A DNA stretch of 20,560 bases from DATHWB01 sp040880725 (lineage in GTDB: Bacteria > Actinomycetota > Acidimicrobiia > Spongiisociales > ZC4RG35), in assembly GCA_040880725.1 (NCBI GenBank), contig JBBDHV010000036.1, positions 1-20,560 of the forward strand. The letters run 5' to 3'. The notes beneath the pieces were generated by a model that was not told the origin of the DNA, did no database searches, and saw nothing but the letters and a program-made list of their open reading frames with translations. Shown here one piece after another: positions 10,876 to 18,017 of this stretch; the first letter of the stretch is position 1, and each line of letters starts with the position of its first letter. The translations under genes and the position numbers were made by a program.

Positions 10876-10885
10876 NNNNNNNNNN
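10876..10885. other. Assembly gap (10 N)
   Basis: Ten N characters, a placeholder whose true length is unknown. It is flanked on the left by the hairpin described above and on the right by another perfect GC palindrome (10890-10908), so it probably marks a stretch that blocked sequencing. Confidence 0.95.
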
Positions 10886-10889
10886 CCCC

Positions 10890-10908
10890 CCGCCCCCGGG
10901 GGGGGCGG
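10890..10908. repeat. GC-only palindrome beside the gap
   Basis: CCGCCCCC (10890-10897) and GGGGGCGG (10901-10908) form an 8-bp stem with a 3-base loop. Homopolymer runs of C and G next to a gap are prone to sequencing errors, so exact bases here should be treated with caution. Confidence 0.5.
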
Positions 10909-10956
10909 CCTCTCTCGCGTGGTCTGTGCTCGGCCGACCTTGCTTGCTGAGACCGG

Positions 10957-10962
10957 TACGAT
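10957..10962 (+). promoter_or_regulatory. -10 element of the second lipoprotein gene (leaderless)
   Basis: TACGAT, preceded by GG, ends seven bases before the ATG at 10970. This spacing decides between that ATG and the in-frame ATG at 10961, which overlaps the -10 itself. Confidence 0.5.
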
Positions 10963-10969
10963 GGATCGC

Positions 10970-11551
10970 ATGCGGGTTCGTGGCTCGACCGTGGCACTCA
11001 TGGCCTTCATTTCCGCCTGTTCGCCCACCGCGACCGAACCAGCTCCGGACGCCGAATACGTGCACGTCGCAGAGGGTGTCTGCTCCACGATGTGGGACTG
11101 GCAGCTCGACATGGGCGCAATCATGAACGCGATGTCCGCTGCGTCGCGGGCCGAGTCCGACAGCGGCGCCCGCCTGTCGTTGTATCGCCAGTCATTTTCC
11201 GAGGCACGGGTCCGCATGGAGGACTTGGAAGAGGCGATCGTCGGACTTCCCCAAGGGCCGTTCGTCGACCGGATCCGCGAGGACATCCGCAACGGCCTCT
11301 TCGCTGCGGAAGGCATCATCACCGAAATCGACACCGAGGTGGACTCCCTGCACCATGCCGGAACCAACGGGTATCGGGAGGTCGTCCCCCACATCTTCCT
11401 CGGATTCGAGAAGGTGATCGATGTCGCCAAGCCGGAGATGGCCGACTACGGCGATCCTGAGCTGTTGCGGGCGTTCATCTCAGTGCCGCAGTGTCAGCAC
11501 GGCGTGAAGGACGCCAACGACGGACAGCCCCGCTTCGTGCCTCGGAGCTGA
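10970..11551 (+). CDS. Predicted lipoprotein of unknown function
   Basis: A 193-residue protein from the ATG at 10970. The signal MRVRGSTVALMAFISAC has a lipobox (ISAC, Cys17). The mature part is mainly alpha-helical by composition and has four Cys including Cys17; one is in VCSTMW and one in VPQCQH. Long helices carry many Glu/Arg (for example RVRMEDLEEAIVGLP and IITEIDTEVDSLHH), which suggests a small extracytoplasmic helical bundle. No family is recognised. It is convergent with livF, with 13 bases between stop codons, and sits between the livK-like gene and the livHMGF operon. It could be an accessory of that transporter, but its own promoter and lack of known homology leave this open. 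Confidence 0.7.
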   Translation: MRVRGSTVALMAFISACSPTATEPAPDAEYVHVAEGVCSTMWDWQLDMGAIMNAMSAASRAESDSGARLSLYRQSFSEARVRMEDLEEAIVGLPQGPFVDRIREDIRNGLFAAEGIITEIDTEVDSLHHAGTNGYREVVPHIFLGFEKVIDVAKPEMADYGDPELLRAFISVPQCQHGVKDANDGQPRFVPRS

Positions 11552-11564
11552 GCCCGAGGCGTTC

Positions 11565-12299
11565 TCACTCGGCCGTGGCGAGCGTGCCGAGGTAGAGCTC
11601 GACGACCTTGGGGTCTCGGAGCAGTTCCGCCCCGGTGTTGGTGTACGCGTTCCGTCCCTGGTCGAGTACGTACCCGCGGTCGCAGATCTGGAGGCAGCGT
11701 CGAGCGTTCTGTTCGACCATGATGACGCCGACGCCGGTCCGGTTGATCTGCTTGGTCCGGATGAACGCCTCATCCTGGAGCGCCGGGGAAAGGCCCGCGG
11801 ACGGCTCGTCGAGCAGGAGCACCTCCGGTTCCATCATCAACGCCCGCCCCATCGCCAGCATCTGGCGCTCACCACCCGACAGCGAACCCGCCCGCTGCCG
11901 AATGCGCTCGGCGAGACGGGGGAACATGTCGAGCACGTACCTCATCCGTTCCTTCGTCTTCTTGGGACGCAGGTAGAGCCCCATCTCCAGGTTCTCTTCG
12001 ACGGTCAACGAAGGGAACACGTTGTTGTTCTGCGGCACGTAGCCGATTCCCCGCTCCACCAGTTCGTGAGCGGGCAAGTCGCTGATGTCGTCGCCTTTGT
12101 AGGTCACTTGGCCCTCGCGCACCTCGATGAGACCGAAGAGAGCCTTGAGCATGGTGGACTTTCCCGCACCGTTGGGACCGATGATTCCGACGAGCTCTCC
12201 CGGAGCGAGGACCATGTCGACGCCGTCGAGAATATTGACACCGGGGACATAGCCCGCCACCACACTCTTGATCTCGATCAGCGGTGTCTGGTCGGTCAC
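11565..12299 (-). CDS. livF: Branched-chain amino acid ABC transporter ATP-binding protein LivF
   Basis: A 244-residue cytoplasmic ATPase, the usual length for LivF. Walker A is GPNGAGKST (41-49), the Q-loop YVPQNNNVFPSLTV (87-100) is characteristic of LivF, the signature is LSGGERQ (140-146), and Walker B is LLLDEPSAGLSP (161-172). It pairs with LivG to power import through LivHM. The GTG start overlaps the livG stop in GTGA, so the two are translationally coupled. It is the last gene of the operon and ends 13 bases from the convergent lipoprotein stop. Confidence 0.93.
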   Translation of the reverse strand: MTDQTPLIEIKSVVAGYVPGVNILDGVDMVLAPGELVGIIGPNGAGKSTMLKALFGLIEVREGQVTYKGDDISDLPAHELVERGIGYVPQNNNVFPSLTVEENLEMGLYLRPKKTKERMRYVLDMFPRLAERIRQRAGSLSGGERQMLAMGRALMMEPEVLLLDEPSAGLSPALQDEAFIRTKQINRTGVGVIMVEQNARRCLQICDRGYVLDQGRNAYTNTGAELLRDPKVVELYLGTLATAE

Positions 12300-13210
12300 T
12301 CGTCCTCCTCGGCACGAACGTCCGTTGCCTGCTGGGCGTCGGCCAGTCGCTGCTCCTCTTCGTCGAGGTCAAGGGCTTCATCATGGTGAACCCCGAGATA
12401 GGCGTCGATGACTGCCTTGTTCTGGCCAATCGACTCGGGCGGCCCCTCGGCGATGATCCTGCCTTCGGCCATGACCACCACCCAGTCGGAGATGTCGCGG
12501 ACGACGTCCATGTCGTGTTCGACGAACATGACCGTGATGCCCTCGTCCCTGAGTCCTTTGACATGTTCGAGAAGCGATTGCGTGAGAGCGGGATTCACCC
12601 CGGCCATCGGCTCGTCCAACATCACCAGATGCGGCTCGGCCATGAGCGACCGGGCCATCTCGAGCAGTTTCCGCTGACCGCCGGAGAGAGTGCCGGAGTA
12701 CTCGTCGCGCATGTGATCCATCTTGAACCGGGCGAGAAGCTCGTCGGCCTTCGACTCGATCTCGGCCTCCTGGTCGTTCCAGACCCCACTGACCAGTGCA
12801 GAGAAAAAGTGCTCACCCTTCTGGTTCTTGGCGCCGAGCTTCATGTTCTCGATCACTGAGAGTTTCGTGAGCGCCTTGGTGAGCTGGAACGTCCGGACCA
12901 TCCCCCGCTGGGCGAGGTTGTGGGGCGAAGGATTGTCGATGGACTCGCCGTCGAAGACCACCTTGCCTCGATCGGGGCTGTCGAAGCCGGTGAGGAGATT
13001 GAAGAACGTGGTTTTGCCGGCACCGTTCGGGCCGATGAGGGCGGTGATCAGCCCCCGCTGGATCTCCAGGTGATCCACGTCGACGGCGACGAGCCCTCCG
13101 AATGCCTTGCGCATCGAGTCGACAACGAGGATTGGATCAGGCTTGGAAACCCCCGGTTCCCACGGCAGCCGGCTCAGTGGCGCGTCAGCGGTCGCGGTGT
13201 CATCGAGCAT
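12296..13210 (-). CDS. livG: Branched-chain amino acid ABC transporter ATP-binding protein LivG
   Basis: A 304-residue ATPase. Walker A is GPNGAGKTT (60-68), RTFQLTKALTKLSVIENM (106-123) is the LivG-type Q-loop, the signature is LSGGQRK (175-181), Walker B is VMLDEPMAGVNP (196-207), and the H-loop is EHDMD (231-235). The C-terminal tail after YLG (271-273) is about 30 residues of mostly Asp/Glu/Ala/Gln, longer than in classical LivG (about 255 residues). The N terminus also has about 25 extra residues. The ATG at 13210 overlaps the end of livM by 11 bases and has AGGAG (13221-13225) ten bases upstream. Confidence 0.92.
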   Translation of the reverse strand: MLDDTATADAPLSRLPWEPGVSKPDPILVVDSMRKAFGGLVAVDVDHLEIQRGLITALIGPNGAGKTTFFNLLTGFDSPDRGKVVFDGESIDNPSPHNLAQRGMVRTFQLTKALTKLSVIENMKLGAKNQKGEHFFSALVSGVWNDQEAEIESKADELLARFKMDHMRDEYSGTLSGGQRKLLEMARSLMAEPHLVMLDEPMAGVNPALTQSLLEHVKGLRDEGITVMFVEHDMDVVRDISDWVVVMAEGRIIAEGPPESIGQNKAVIDAYLGVHHDEALDLDEEEQRLADAQQATDVRAEEDE

Positions 13211-14201
13211 CCAGCGCCATCTCCTCTCTGGACCCGAAGATACCTTGCGGTCGGAACACCATGAGCAAGGCAAGCGACAAGCCGACGATCCAGAACTGGA
13301 TCTGGTCGATCTGACTCGTGTCGATCACTGACGTGGGGACATAGCCGGCCGAGACGAGCTGGCGCCCCAAGTTGCGGATGAACGTGATGATCACCCAGTA
13401 GAGCACTGCCCCCACTACCGGCGACCACACGCGGCCCACTCCTCCGAGGATCAACACCAGCCAGAACAGGAAGGTCTGCGGCGCGGCGAAGAAGTCGGGT
13501 TGGATCGAGGCGTTCCCGACCGCCAACACCATGCCACCAAGACCACCGAGCACCCCACCCAGGACCAGGGCTTGGAGCTTGTACCAGTAGGCGTTCTTAC
13601 CCAGCGCCCTGGCGGCGTCCTCGTCTTCCCGGATCGCCTTGACCACCCGACCCCAGGGACTGCGCATCAGCTGCCACACCATCCACACCACGAATGCGAC
13701 AAGGATCCAGCCGACGACGATCACGAACAGCTGCGTCCCCCGATACGACCAGGGCCCGAAGCCGTAGGTGCCACTGGCGCTGAAGGGGTTCAGATCACGG
13801 AAGGGTCCGATGAACTGGTTGAGACCTTCGGCGCCGCCCGTGATCGGACGAAGAGGAGTGGATCTCGCCACGAGCCGGACGATCTCGGCGGCGGCGATCG
13901 TCACGATGGCGAGGTAGTCCGCCCGCAGACGCAGCGTTGGGATTCCCAGGAGCAGAGCGAAGATCACCGAGAAGAGAATCCCGACGAGCACCGCCACGAA
14001 GACGTTCTCGATTCCGAACCACGTGAGCGTGAGCCCGAAGCCGTACGCGCCCACCGCCACGAAGCCGATCTGTCCGAAGTTCAGAAGTCCGGCGTACCCG
14101 AAGTGGACATTGATGCCCATCGCCGCCAACACGAAGGCGATGGCATTGAAGTCGATTGCCTGGGTGAGGCTTTGGGAGAAGATGAATCCCCAGTCGATCA
14201 T
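13200..14201 (-). CDS. livM: Branched-chain amino acid ABC transporter permease LivM
   Basis: A 333-residue membrane protein with about eight to nine hydrophobic segments. NVHFGYAGLLNFGQIGFVAVGAYG is split across positions 31-54 and carries the Gly-rich LivM motif; GIPTLRLRADYLAIVTIAAAEIVR (86-109) is the other family hallmark; GRVVKAIREDEDAARALGKN (184-203) is the cytoplasmic loop that contacts the ATPases. It forms the channel with LivH. The Shine-Dalgarno GGTGA (14206-14210) abuts the livH stop, which is eight bases upstream of the ATG, so expression follows livH. The C terminus RPQGIFGSREEM is typical of LivM. Confidence 0.93.
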   Translation of the reverse strand: MIDWGFIFSQSLTQAIDFNAIAFVLAAMGINVHFGYAGLLNFGQIGFVAVGAYGFGLTLTWFGIENVFVAVLVGILFSVIFALLLGIPTLRLRADYLAIVTIAAAEIVRLVARSTPLRPITGGAEGLNQFIGPFRDLNPFSASGTYGFGPWSYRGTQLFVIVVGWILVAFVVWMVWQLMRSPWGRVVKAIREDEDAARALGKNAYWYKLQALVLGGVLGGLGGMVLAVGNASIQPDFFAAPQTFLFWLVLILGGVGRVWSPVVGAVLYWVIITFIRNLGRQLVSAGYVPTSVIDTSQIDQIQFWIVGLSLALLMVFRPQGIFGSREEMALDAR

Positions 14202-14209
14202 GGTCTCAC

Positions 14210-15616
14210 CTACCCGATCCTCTCACGCTTGCCGAGGAGTCCCTGCGGGCGGATGACGAGTGCGACGATCAGGATCGCCAGCGCACCGACGTTTTTCAGC
14301 TCGGTCGGGATCCACAGGGTCGAGACCTGCACGCCGATCCCCACGACGAGGCACCCAACCAGGGCACCGTACGCAGTTCCGAGTCCGCCGAGGATGGTCC
14401 CGGCGAAGATGAGAAGCAGGAAGCGGAATCCGGAGTTGAACGACACCACCTCCGACAGACCGAGGAATGCTCCGCCCAGGGCGGCCAAGGCACCCCCGGC
14501 GATCCAGATGAAGCGGATGACCTTCTGCACATCGATCCCGGACGACTCCGCCAGGTCCCGGTTGTCCGAGACCGCTCTCATCGCCTTGCCGATCCGTGTG
14601 AACGTCAGGAACGCACCTACGCCGAGCAGGATGAGAAGCGACAGCGTGGCGGTGACGAGGTCCTTCGGGGTGATGGTGATCAGCCCGAAGAATTCCACTC
14701 CTGTCTGTGCCGTGTAGTCGGCATAGAACCTGGGGACGCCGCCGAAGGCAAAGAGATACACGTAGCGAAGGAAGATCGAGATTCCGATCGTCACCACCAA
14801 CTGGGCAATCAGCGACACGCCGCGCTTCCGCAACGGAGCGAAGACGATCTTGTCCATCGCATAACCGAGGAGCCCTCCGAAGATCGCCGCCAGGACGATG
14901 GCAAAGATCAGGTTCACACCATCGCCGAAGGGGGGCGGAAGCCCTGAGAGAAACCCAAACGCACCGGCGAAGCCGTAGAAGTTGAAGAAGTAGGCCATCA
15001 ACATGCCCCAACCGATCATCTCGCCGTGCGCGAAGTTGACCAGTCCGGTGGTTCCGAAGATCAAGGACAGTCCGATCGCAGCCATCGCCAGGAAGAGCCC
15101 CAGCTTGATGCCTTCGGTGGTGAGTTGGGCCAGTGCCCGACCCGAGAATCCGGTCGAGCCACCGATCACGGTGCCTTCGTCATCGATCGGTGGGGTCGGG
15201 CTCAGCGCGAACAACGCCCGGCCTGGTTGGCCCGGAAGCACATTGACGCTCACCGTCGTCCGCGTGGGATCTCGCAAAAACACACCGGCCGGAACCGTGG
15301 ATTCGTCGATCGTCATGAGGTACTCCCCTGACGATGGGACATCGAGTGTGAGCACCCCGTCGGCGTCGGTGACACCTTCGCCCACGGGCTCCTCGTCGGG
15401 CGTGGTCACCACCAAGCGGATGCCCTCCACACCGATCCGCTCACCCTCGTCGTTCTCCACGCGCAACTGGGTGGTGATCGTTTCGCTCTCCTGGGCGGCG
15501 ACCGGTCCGGAGACCAGGATGAGAACGGCACTGACGACAAACCCGAACGCCGCAATCAGTGCCCACCGACGACGTATACCCGCCCTGCTAGCCGTTCCTG
15601 AACCTGTCACTGTCAC
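14210..15616 (-). CDS. livH: Branched-chain amino acid ABC transporter permease LivH with secreted N-terminal domain
   Basis: A 468-residue protein, much longer than ordinary LivH (about 290-310). Residues 1-42 look like a Sec signal peptide: basic RRR at 15-17, a hydrophobic core (18-36) and an A-rich cleavage region before QESE. Residues about 44-140 form a beta-rich domain with VTDADGVLTLDVPSSGEYLM (82-101), the pattern of carboxypeptidase-regulatory or Ig-like domains, expected outside the membrane. Residues about 160-468 are a standard LivH permease: LIFGTTGLVNFAHGEM (185-200), GKAMRAVSDNRDLAESSGID, and a final RPQGLLGKRE. The GTG at 15616 is chosen because the -10 TATGCT lies nine bases upstream; a second GTG two codons on (15610) is equally possible. 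It is the first gene of livHMGF. Confidence 0.88.
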   Translation of the reverse strand: MTVTGSGTASRAGIRRRWALIAAFGFVVSAVLILVSGPVAAQESETITTQLRVENDEGERIGVEGIRLVVTTPDEEPVGEGVTDADGVLTLDVPSSGEYLMTIDESTVPAGVFLRDPTRTTVSVNVLPGQPGRALFALSPTPPIDDEGTVIGGSTGFSGRALAQLTTEGIKLGLFLAMAAIGLSLIFGTTGLVNFAHGEMIGWGMLMAYFFNFYGFAGAFGFLSGLPPPFGDGVNLIFAIVLAAIFGGLLGYAMDKIVFAPLRKRGVSLIAQLVVTIGISIFLRYVYLFAFGGVPRFYADYTAQTGVEFFGLITITPKDLVTATLSLLILLGVGAFLTFTRIGKAMRAVSDNRDLAESSGIDVQKVIRFIWIAGGALAALGGAFLGLSEVVSFNSGFRFLLLIFAGTILGGLGTAYGALVGCLVVGIGVQVSTLWIPTELKNVGALAILIVALVIRPQGLLGKRERIG

Positions 15617-15625
15617 GAAGGCGAG

Positions 15626-15631
15626 AGCATA
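15626..15631 (-). promoter_or_regulatory. -10 element of the livHMGF operon
   Basis: On the minus strand TATGCT is followed by nine bases and the GTG at 15616, giving a leader of only two or three bases. A short hairpin (CCCCC and GGGGG arms, about 15641-15652) lies directly upstream. Confidence 0.5.
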
Positions 15632-15737
15632 GGCACGCGACCCCCACGGGGGCCGGGAGAAGTCAGGACTCGTCGTCGGTCTCAGCCAAAACGGCGGCCA
15701 CCTCCGAGGCGAACACACCGGCGTCTACTGACCCCCT

Positions 15738-15828
15738 GAACCCTGGGCTCCCCAGGCCACTGAGTGGCCCCGCGAACCCTGGGTTCGCCAGGCTCTCCAG
15801 GTGCCCTGGGAGCCCAGGGTTCGCGGGG
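15738..15828. repeat. Palindromic intergenic repeat (GAACCCTGGG family)
   Basis: The outer arms CCCCGCGAACCCTGGG (15768-15783) and CCCAGGGTTCGCGGGG (15813-15828) are a perfect 16-bp inverted repeat around 29 bases. Smaller palindromes sit inside and beside it: GAACCCTGGGTTC (15774-15786), CCCTGGGAGCCCAGGG (15804-15819) and GGCCACTGAGTGGCC (15755-15769). The decamer GAACCCTGGG occurs at 15738, 15774 and inverted at 15813. It lies between the divergent livH and patatin promoters and shares the decamer with the tandem at 2171-2242. Confidence 0.75.
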
Positions 15829-15860
15829 AGTTCGCGTTCGATGTGGTGCGGACGGACCAC

Positions 15861-15866
15861 TACGGT
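15861..15866 (+). promoter_or_regulatory. -10 element of the patatin–ABC operon (leaderless)
   Basis: TACGGT is followed by six bases and the GTG at 15873, the same architecture as kgd. This selects the GTG over the in-frame ATG at 15801, which lies inside the palindromic repeat. Confidence 0.45.
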
Positions 15867-15872
15867 GGCCCC

Positions 15873-18011
15873 GTGCGTCTTCCGCCGGCTTTCCTCACTG
15901 ACGCCAACACCGACTCGATTTCGGTCTCGTTCTCCAACGGAGAGCCACTCGTCCGGCGGGGAGACCCGGCCGACCACGTGCTGGTGCTCACGTCGGGAAT
16001 GGCCCGGGTCGAAACGGCCGAAGGCGTCGAGCTCGCGACTCTCGTCGCCGGCGATCTCGTCGGTGAACTGTCCATCCTGGCGGGCGGCACCCGAAGCGCG
16101 GACGTGACGGCCGCAGGGCCGGTGACCGCCCGGCGATTCGACAGAGCAGCGTTCGTGCAGTTCCTCGATGCGCACCCCGCGATCGCATCCGAAATCAATG
16201 CGGAGATCAGCCGGCGCCTCGACGAGCACCACATCGCCTCGTTCGTCACGCGGACGCTCGGCATGGAGGTCGAAATCCCATTCGACGACCTGCGGGCGCA
16301 TCTGACCTGGCGATGGGTCCGCGCCGGGGAGCCCCTCTACCAGCGCGGCGACCCAGCCGGGACCGGGTACCTGGTGATCAGCGGACGCATGCGGGTCGTG
16401 GGTTTCGACGGCTCGGGAGCCGAGTCCACGATCACCGAGATCGGCCCCGACGAGTTCGTGGGCGAATCCGGACTCTTCGAGGCGCGCCCGCGGCGAGTCA
16501 CCGTCGAAGCGATACGCGACACTCTCGTCGCCGAGGTCGACGAAGAGGCCGTCACCCAGCTCTTGAGCAAGTATCCCCGGGTCATCGGACCATTGATGTC
16601 GTCCCTCGTCCGCCGGTCACGAGGAATGGGACACACCCGAGCTCGGCGGACGGTGGCACTGGCGGTCACTGCCAACCTCGACGGTCGGGTCTTCGCTGCT
16701 CGACTCCAGCAGGCGATGGCGGCCAGCTCCTCTTGTGCGCATCTGTGGGGCGGCCAGGTCGACGCCCGGCTCTCGCACCCGGGCGCGGCGGAGGCGCCCA
16801 TCGAAGACCCCGTTGGCCGGCGCGTGGCGCGTCTCCTGCACGAGACGGAACTCAGCCATGACCACATGCTCCTCGAGACCGGCGCGGCATGGACCCAATG
16901 GTCGACCACCGCCGCCCGTTACGGCGACCGGCTGGTGGCGTGCGTGTCCTCGGCGTTCGAGGACGCGGAGATCCGCACTGTCGACCTCCTCTTCGGGGCA
17001 GGTTCCCCCCATGCCGAACGGGTGCTCGTCGTCGTCCATCAGCCGGACGCGGTACGTCCGCACGGCACCGCTCCCTGGGCACAACGATGGAACGTGGACC
17101 GGATCGCACACATCGTGTCGGGGTCATCGGCGGACATGGCACGGCTCGGACGGCTGCTGACCGGTCGATCGATCGGGTTGGTGTTCGGCGGCGGCGGCGC
17201 GCGGGGCTTCGCCCATGCCGGCGTGCGGAGAGCGATGCGGGAGCTGGGAATTCCGATCGACATGGTCGGCGGCACGTCCATCGGTGGTGCCCTCGGCGGT
17301 GTCGCCGCCATGAACGTCGACGACGACGTCTTCGTCGAGATGCTGGAACGGCTGTTCCACGGGCTGCTCGATTACACGATTCCCGTCGTGTCCCTCGTCA
17401 AGGGCGAGGCCATCACGAAGGCGATCACGGCCGCCTACTCGGGGTGGATGTTCGAAGACTTGTGGCGGCCGTTCTTCTGTGTCTCCACCAACCTCACACG
17501 TTCATCGGAGATGATCCATCGCAGGGGTGACCTCGTCCCCGTCATCCGGGCGAGCGTCTCGATCCCCGGGGTGATGCCGCCGGTCCCATGGGGGGAGGAT
17601 CTGCTGGTCGACGGCGGGGTCATGAACAACCTCCCTGCCGACGTCATGACGAAGGATGTCGAAGACGGAACCGTCATCGCCGTCAATGTGGCGCCACCGT
17701 CCGGCCCCCGCGCCAAAGGAGAGATGGCACTGTCAGTGTCCGGATGGGAAGCGCTTCGGTCGAAATCCCGCAAGGGGAAGGCGTCCTATCCCGGCGTCAC
17801 TGCGATGCTCATGCGTACGATGATCGCCGGTTCGATGCGAGAGCAGTCGAGGATGCTCAACCGGGGCGATGTGGATCTCTACCTCGATCTCGACCTCAGG
17901 GGAATCTCACTTCTCGACTTCGAACGGGTACGTCCCGTCGTGCAGGCGGGATACGACGCGGCGATGCCGAAGCTCGAAGAGTGGCTCGAATCACGAGACG
18001 GAGTGGACTGA
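15873..18011 (+). CDS. Patatin-like phospholipase with two cyclic-nucleotide-binding domains
   Basis: A 712-residue protein of the neuropathy-target-esterase type. cNMP domain 1 spans about 12-120, with a phosphate-binding cassette around GELSIL (Glu65) and Arg74. cNMP domain 2 spans about 135-248, with GESGLF (Glu198) and PRR (Arg207). Residues about 258-425 are a linker domain seen in this family. The patatin domain spans about 433-690: oxyanion loop GGGGARG (439-445), nucleophile GTSIGG with Ser469, and DGG with Asp580, a complete Ser-Asp dyad. It should hydrolyse phospholipids or lysophospholipids. The cNMP domains could gate it, although in many family members ligand binding has not been shown. 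No transmembrane segment is obvious. It starts the operon; the permease ATG follows its stop by six bases. Confidence 0.9.
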   Translation: MRLPPAFLTDANTDSISVSFSNGEPLVRRGDPADHVLVLTSGMARVETAEGVELATLVAGDLVGELSILAGGTRSADVTAAGPVTARRFDRAAFVQFLDAHPAIASEINAEISRRLDEHHIASFVTRTLGMEVEIPFDDLRAHLTWRWVRAGEPLYQRGDPAGTGYLVISGRMRVVGFDGSGAESTITEIGPDEFVGESGLFEARPRRVTVEAIRDTLVAEVDEEAVTQLLSKYPRVIGPLMSSLVRRSRGMGHTRARRTVALAVTANLDGRVFAARLQQAMAASSSCAHLWGGQVDARLSHPGAAEAPIEDPVGRRVARLLHETELSHDHMLLETGAAWTQWSTTAARYGDRLVACVSSAFEDAEIRTVDLLFGAGSPHAERVLVVVHQPDAVRPHGTAPWAQRWNVDRIAHIVSGSSADMARLGRLLTGRSIGLVFGGGGARGFAHAGVRRAMRELGIPIDMVGGTSIGGALGGVAAMNVDDDVFVEMLERLFHGLLDYTIPVVSLVKGEAITKAITAAYSGWMFEDLWRPFFCVSTNLTRSSEMIHRRGDLVPVIRASVSIPGVMPPVPWGEDLLVDGGVMNNLPADVMTKDVEDGTVIAVNVAPPSGPRAKGEMALSVSGWEALRSKSRKGKASYPGVTAMLMRTMIAGSMREQSRMLNRGDVDLYLDLDLRGISLLDFERVRPVVQAGYDAAMPKLEEWLESRDGVD

Positions 18012-18017
18012 ACCGAC

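Noticed and set aside
8829..10997. 722-residue minus-strand ORF
   Set aside because: It crosses the N gap and runs antisense to two well-supported genes; its composition is that of a mirror frame of GC-rich coding DNA.
15663..15720. Short minus-strand peptide ending VAAVLAETDDES before livH
   Set aside because: The ending looks protein-like, but a start would give only about 17 residues or would lie in the palindromic repeat, and there is no ribosome binding site. It could be a remnant or leader peptide, but this is not supported.
15801..15872. Earlier ATG at 15801 for the patatin gene
   Set aside because: It would place the first codons inside the palindromic repeat. The GTG at 15873 has a well-placed -10 box and the cNMP domain begins after it.
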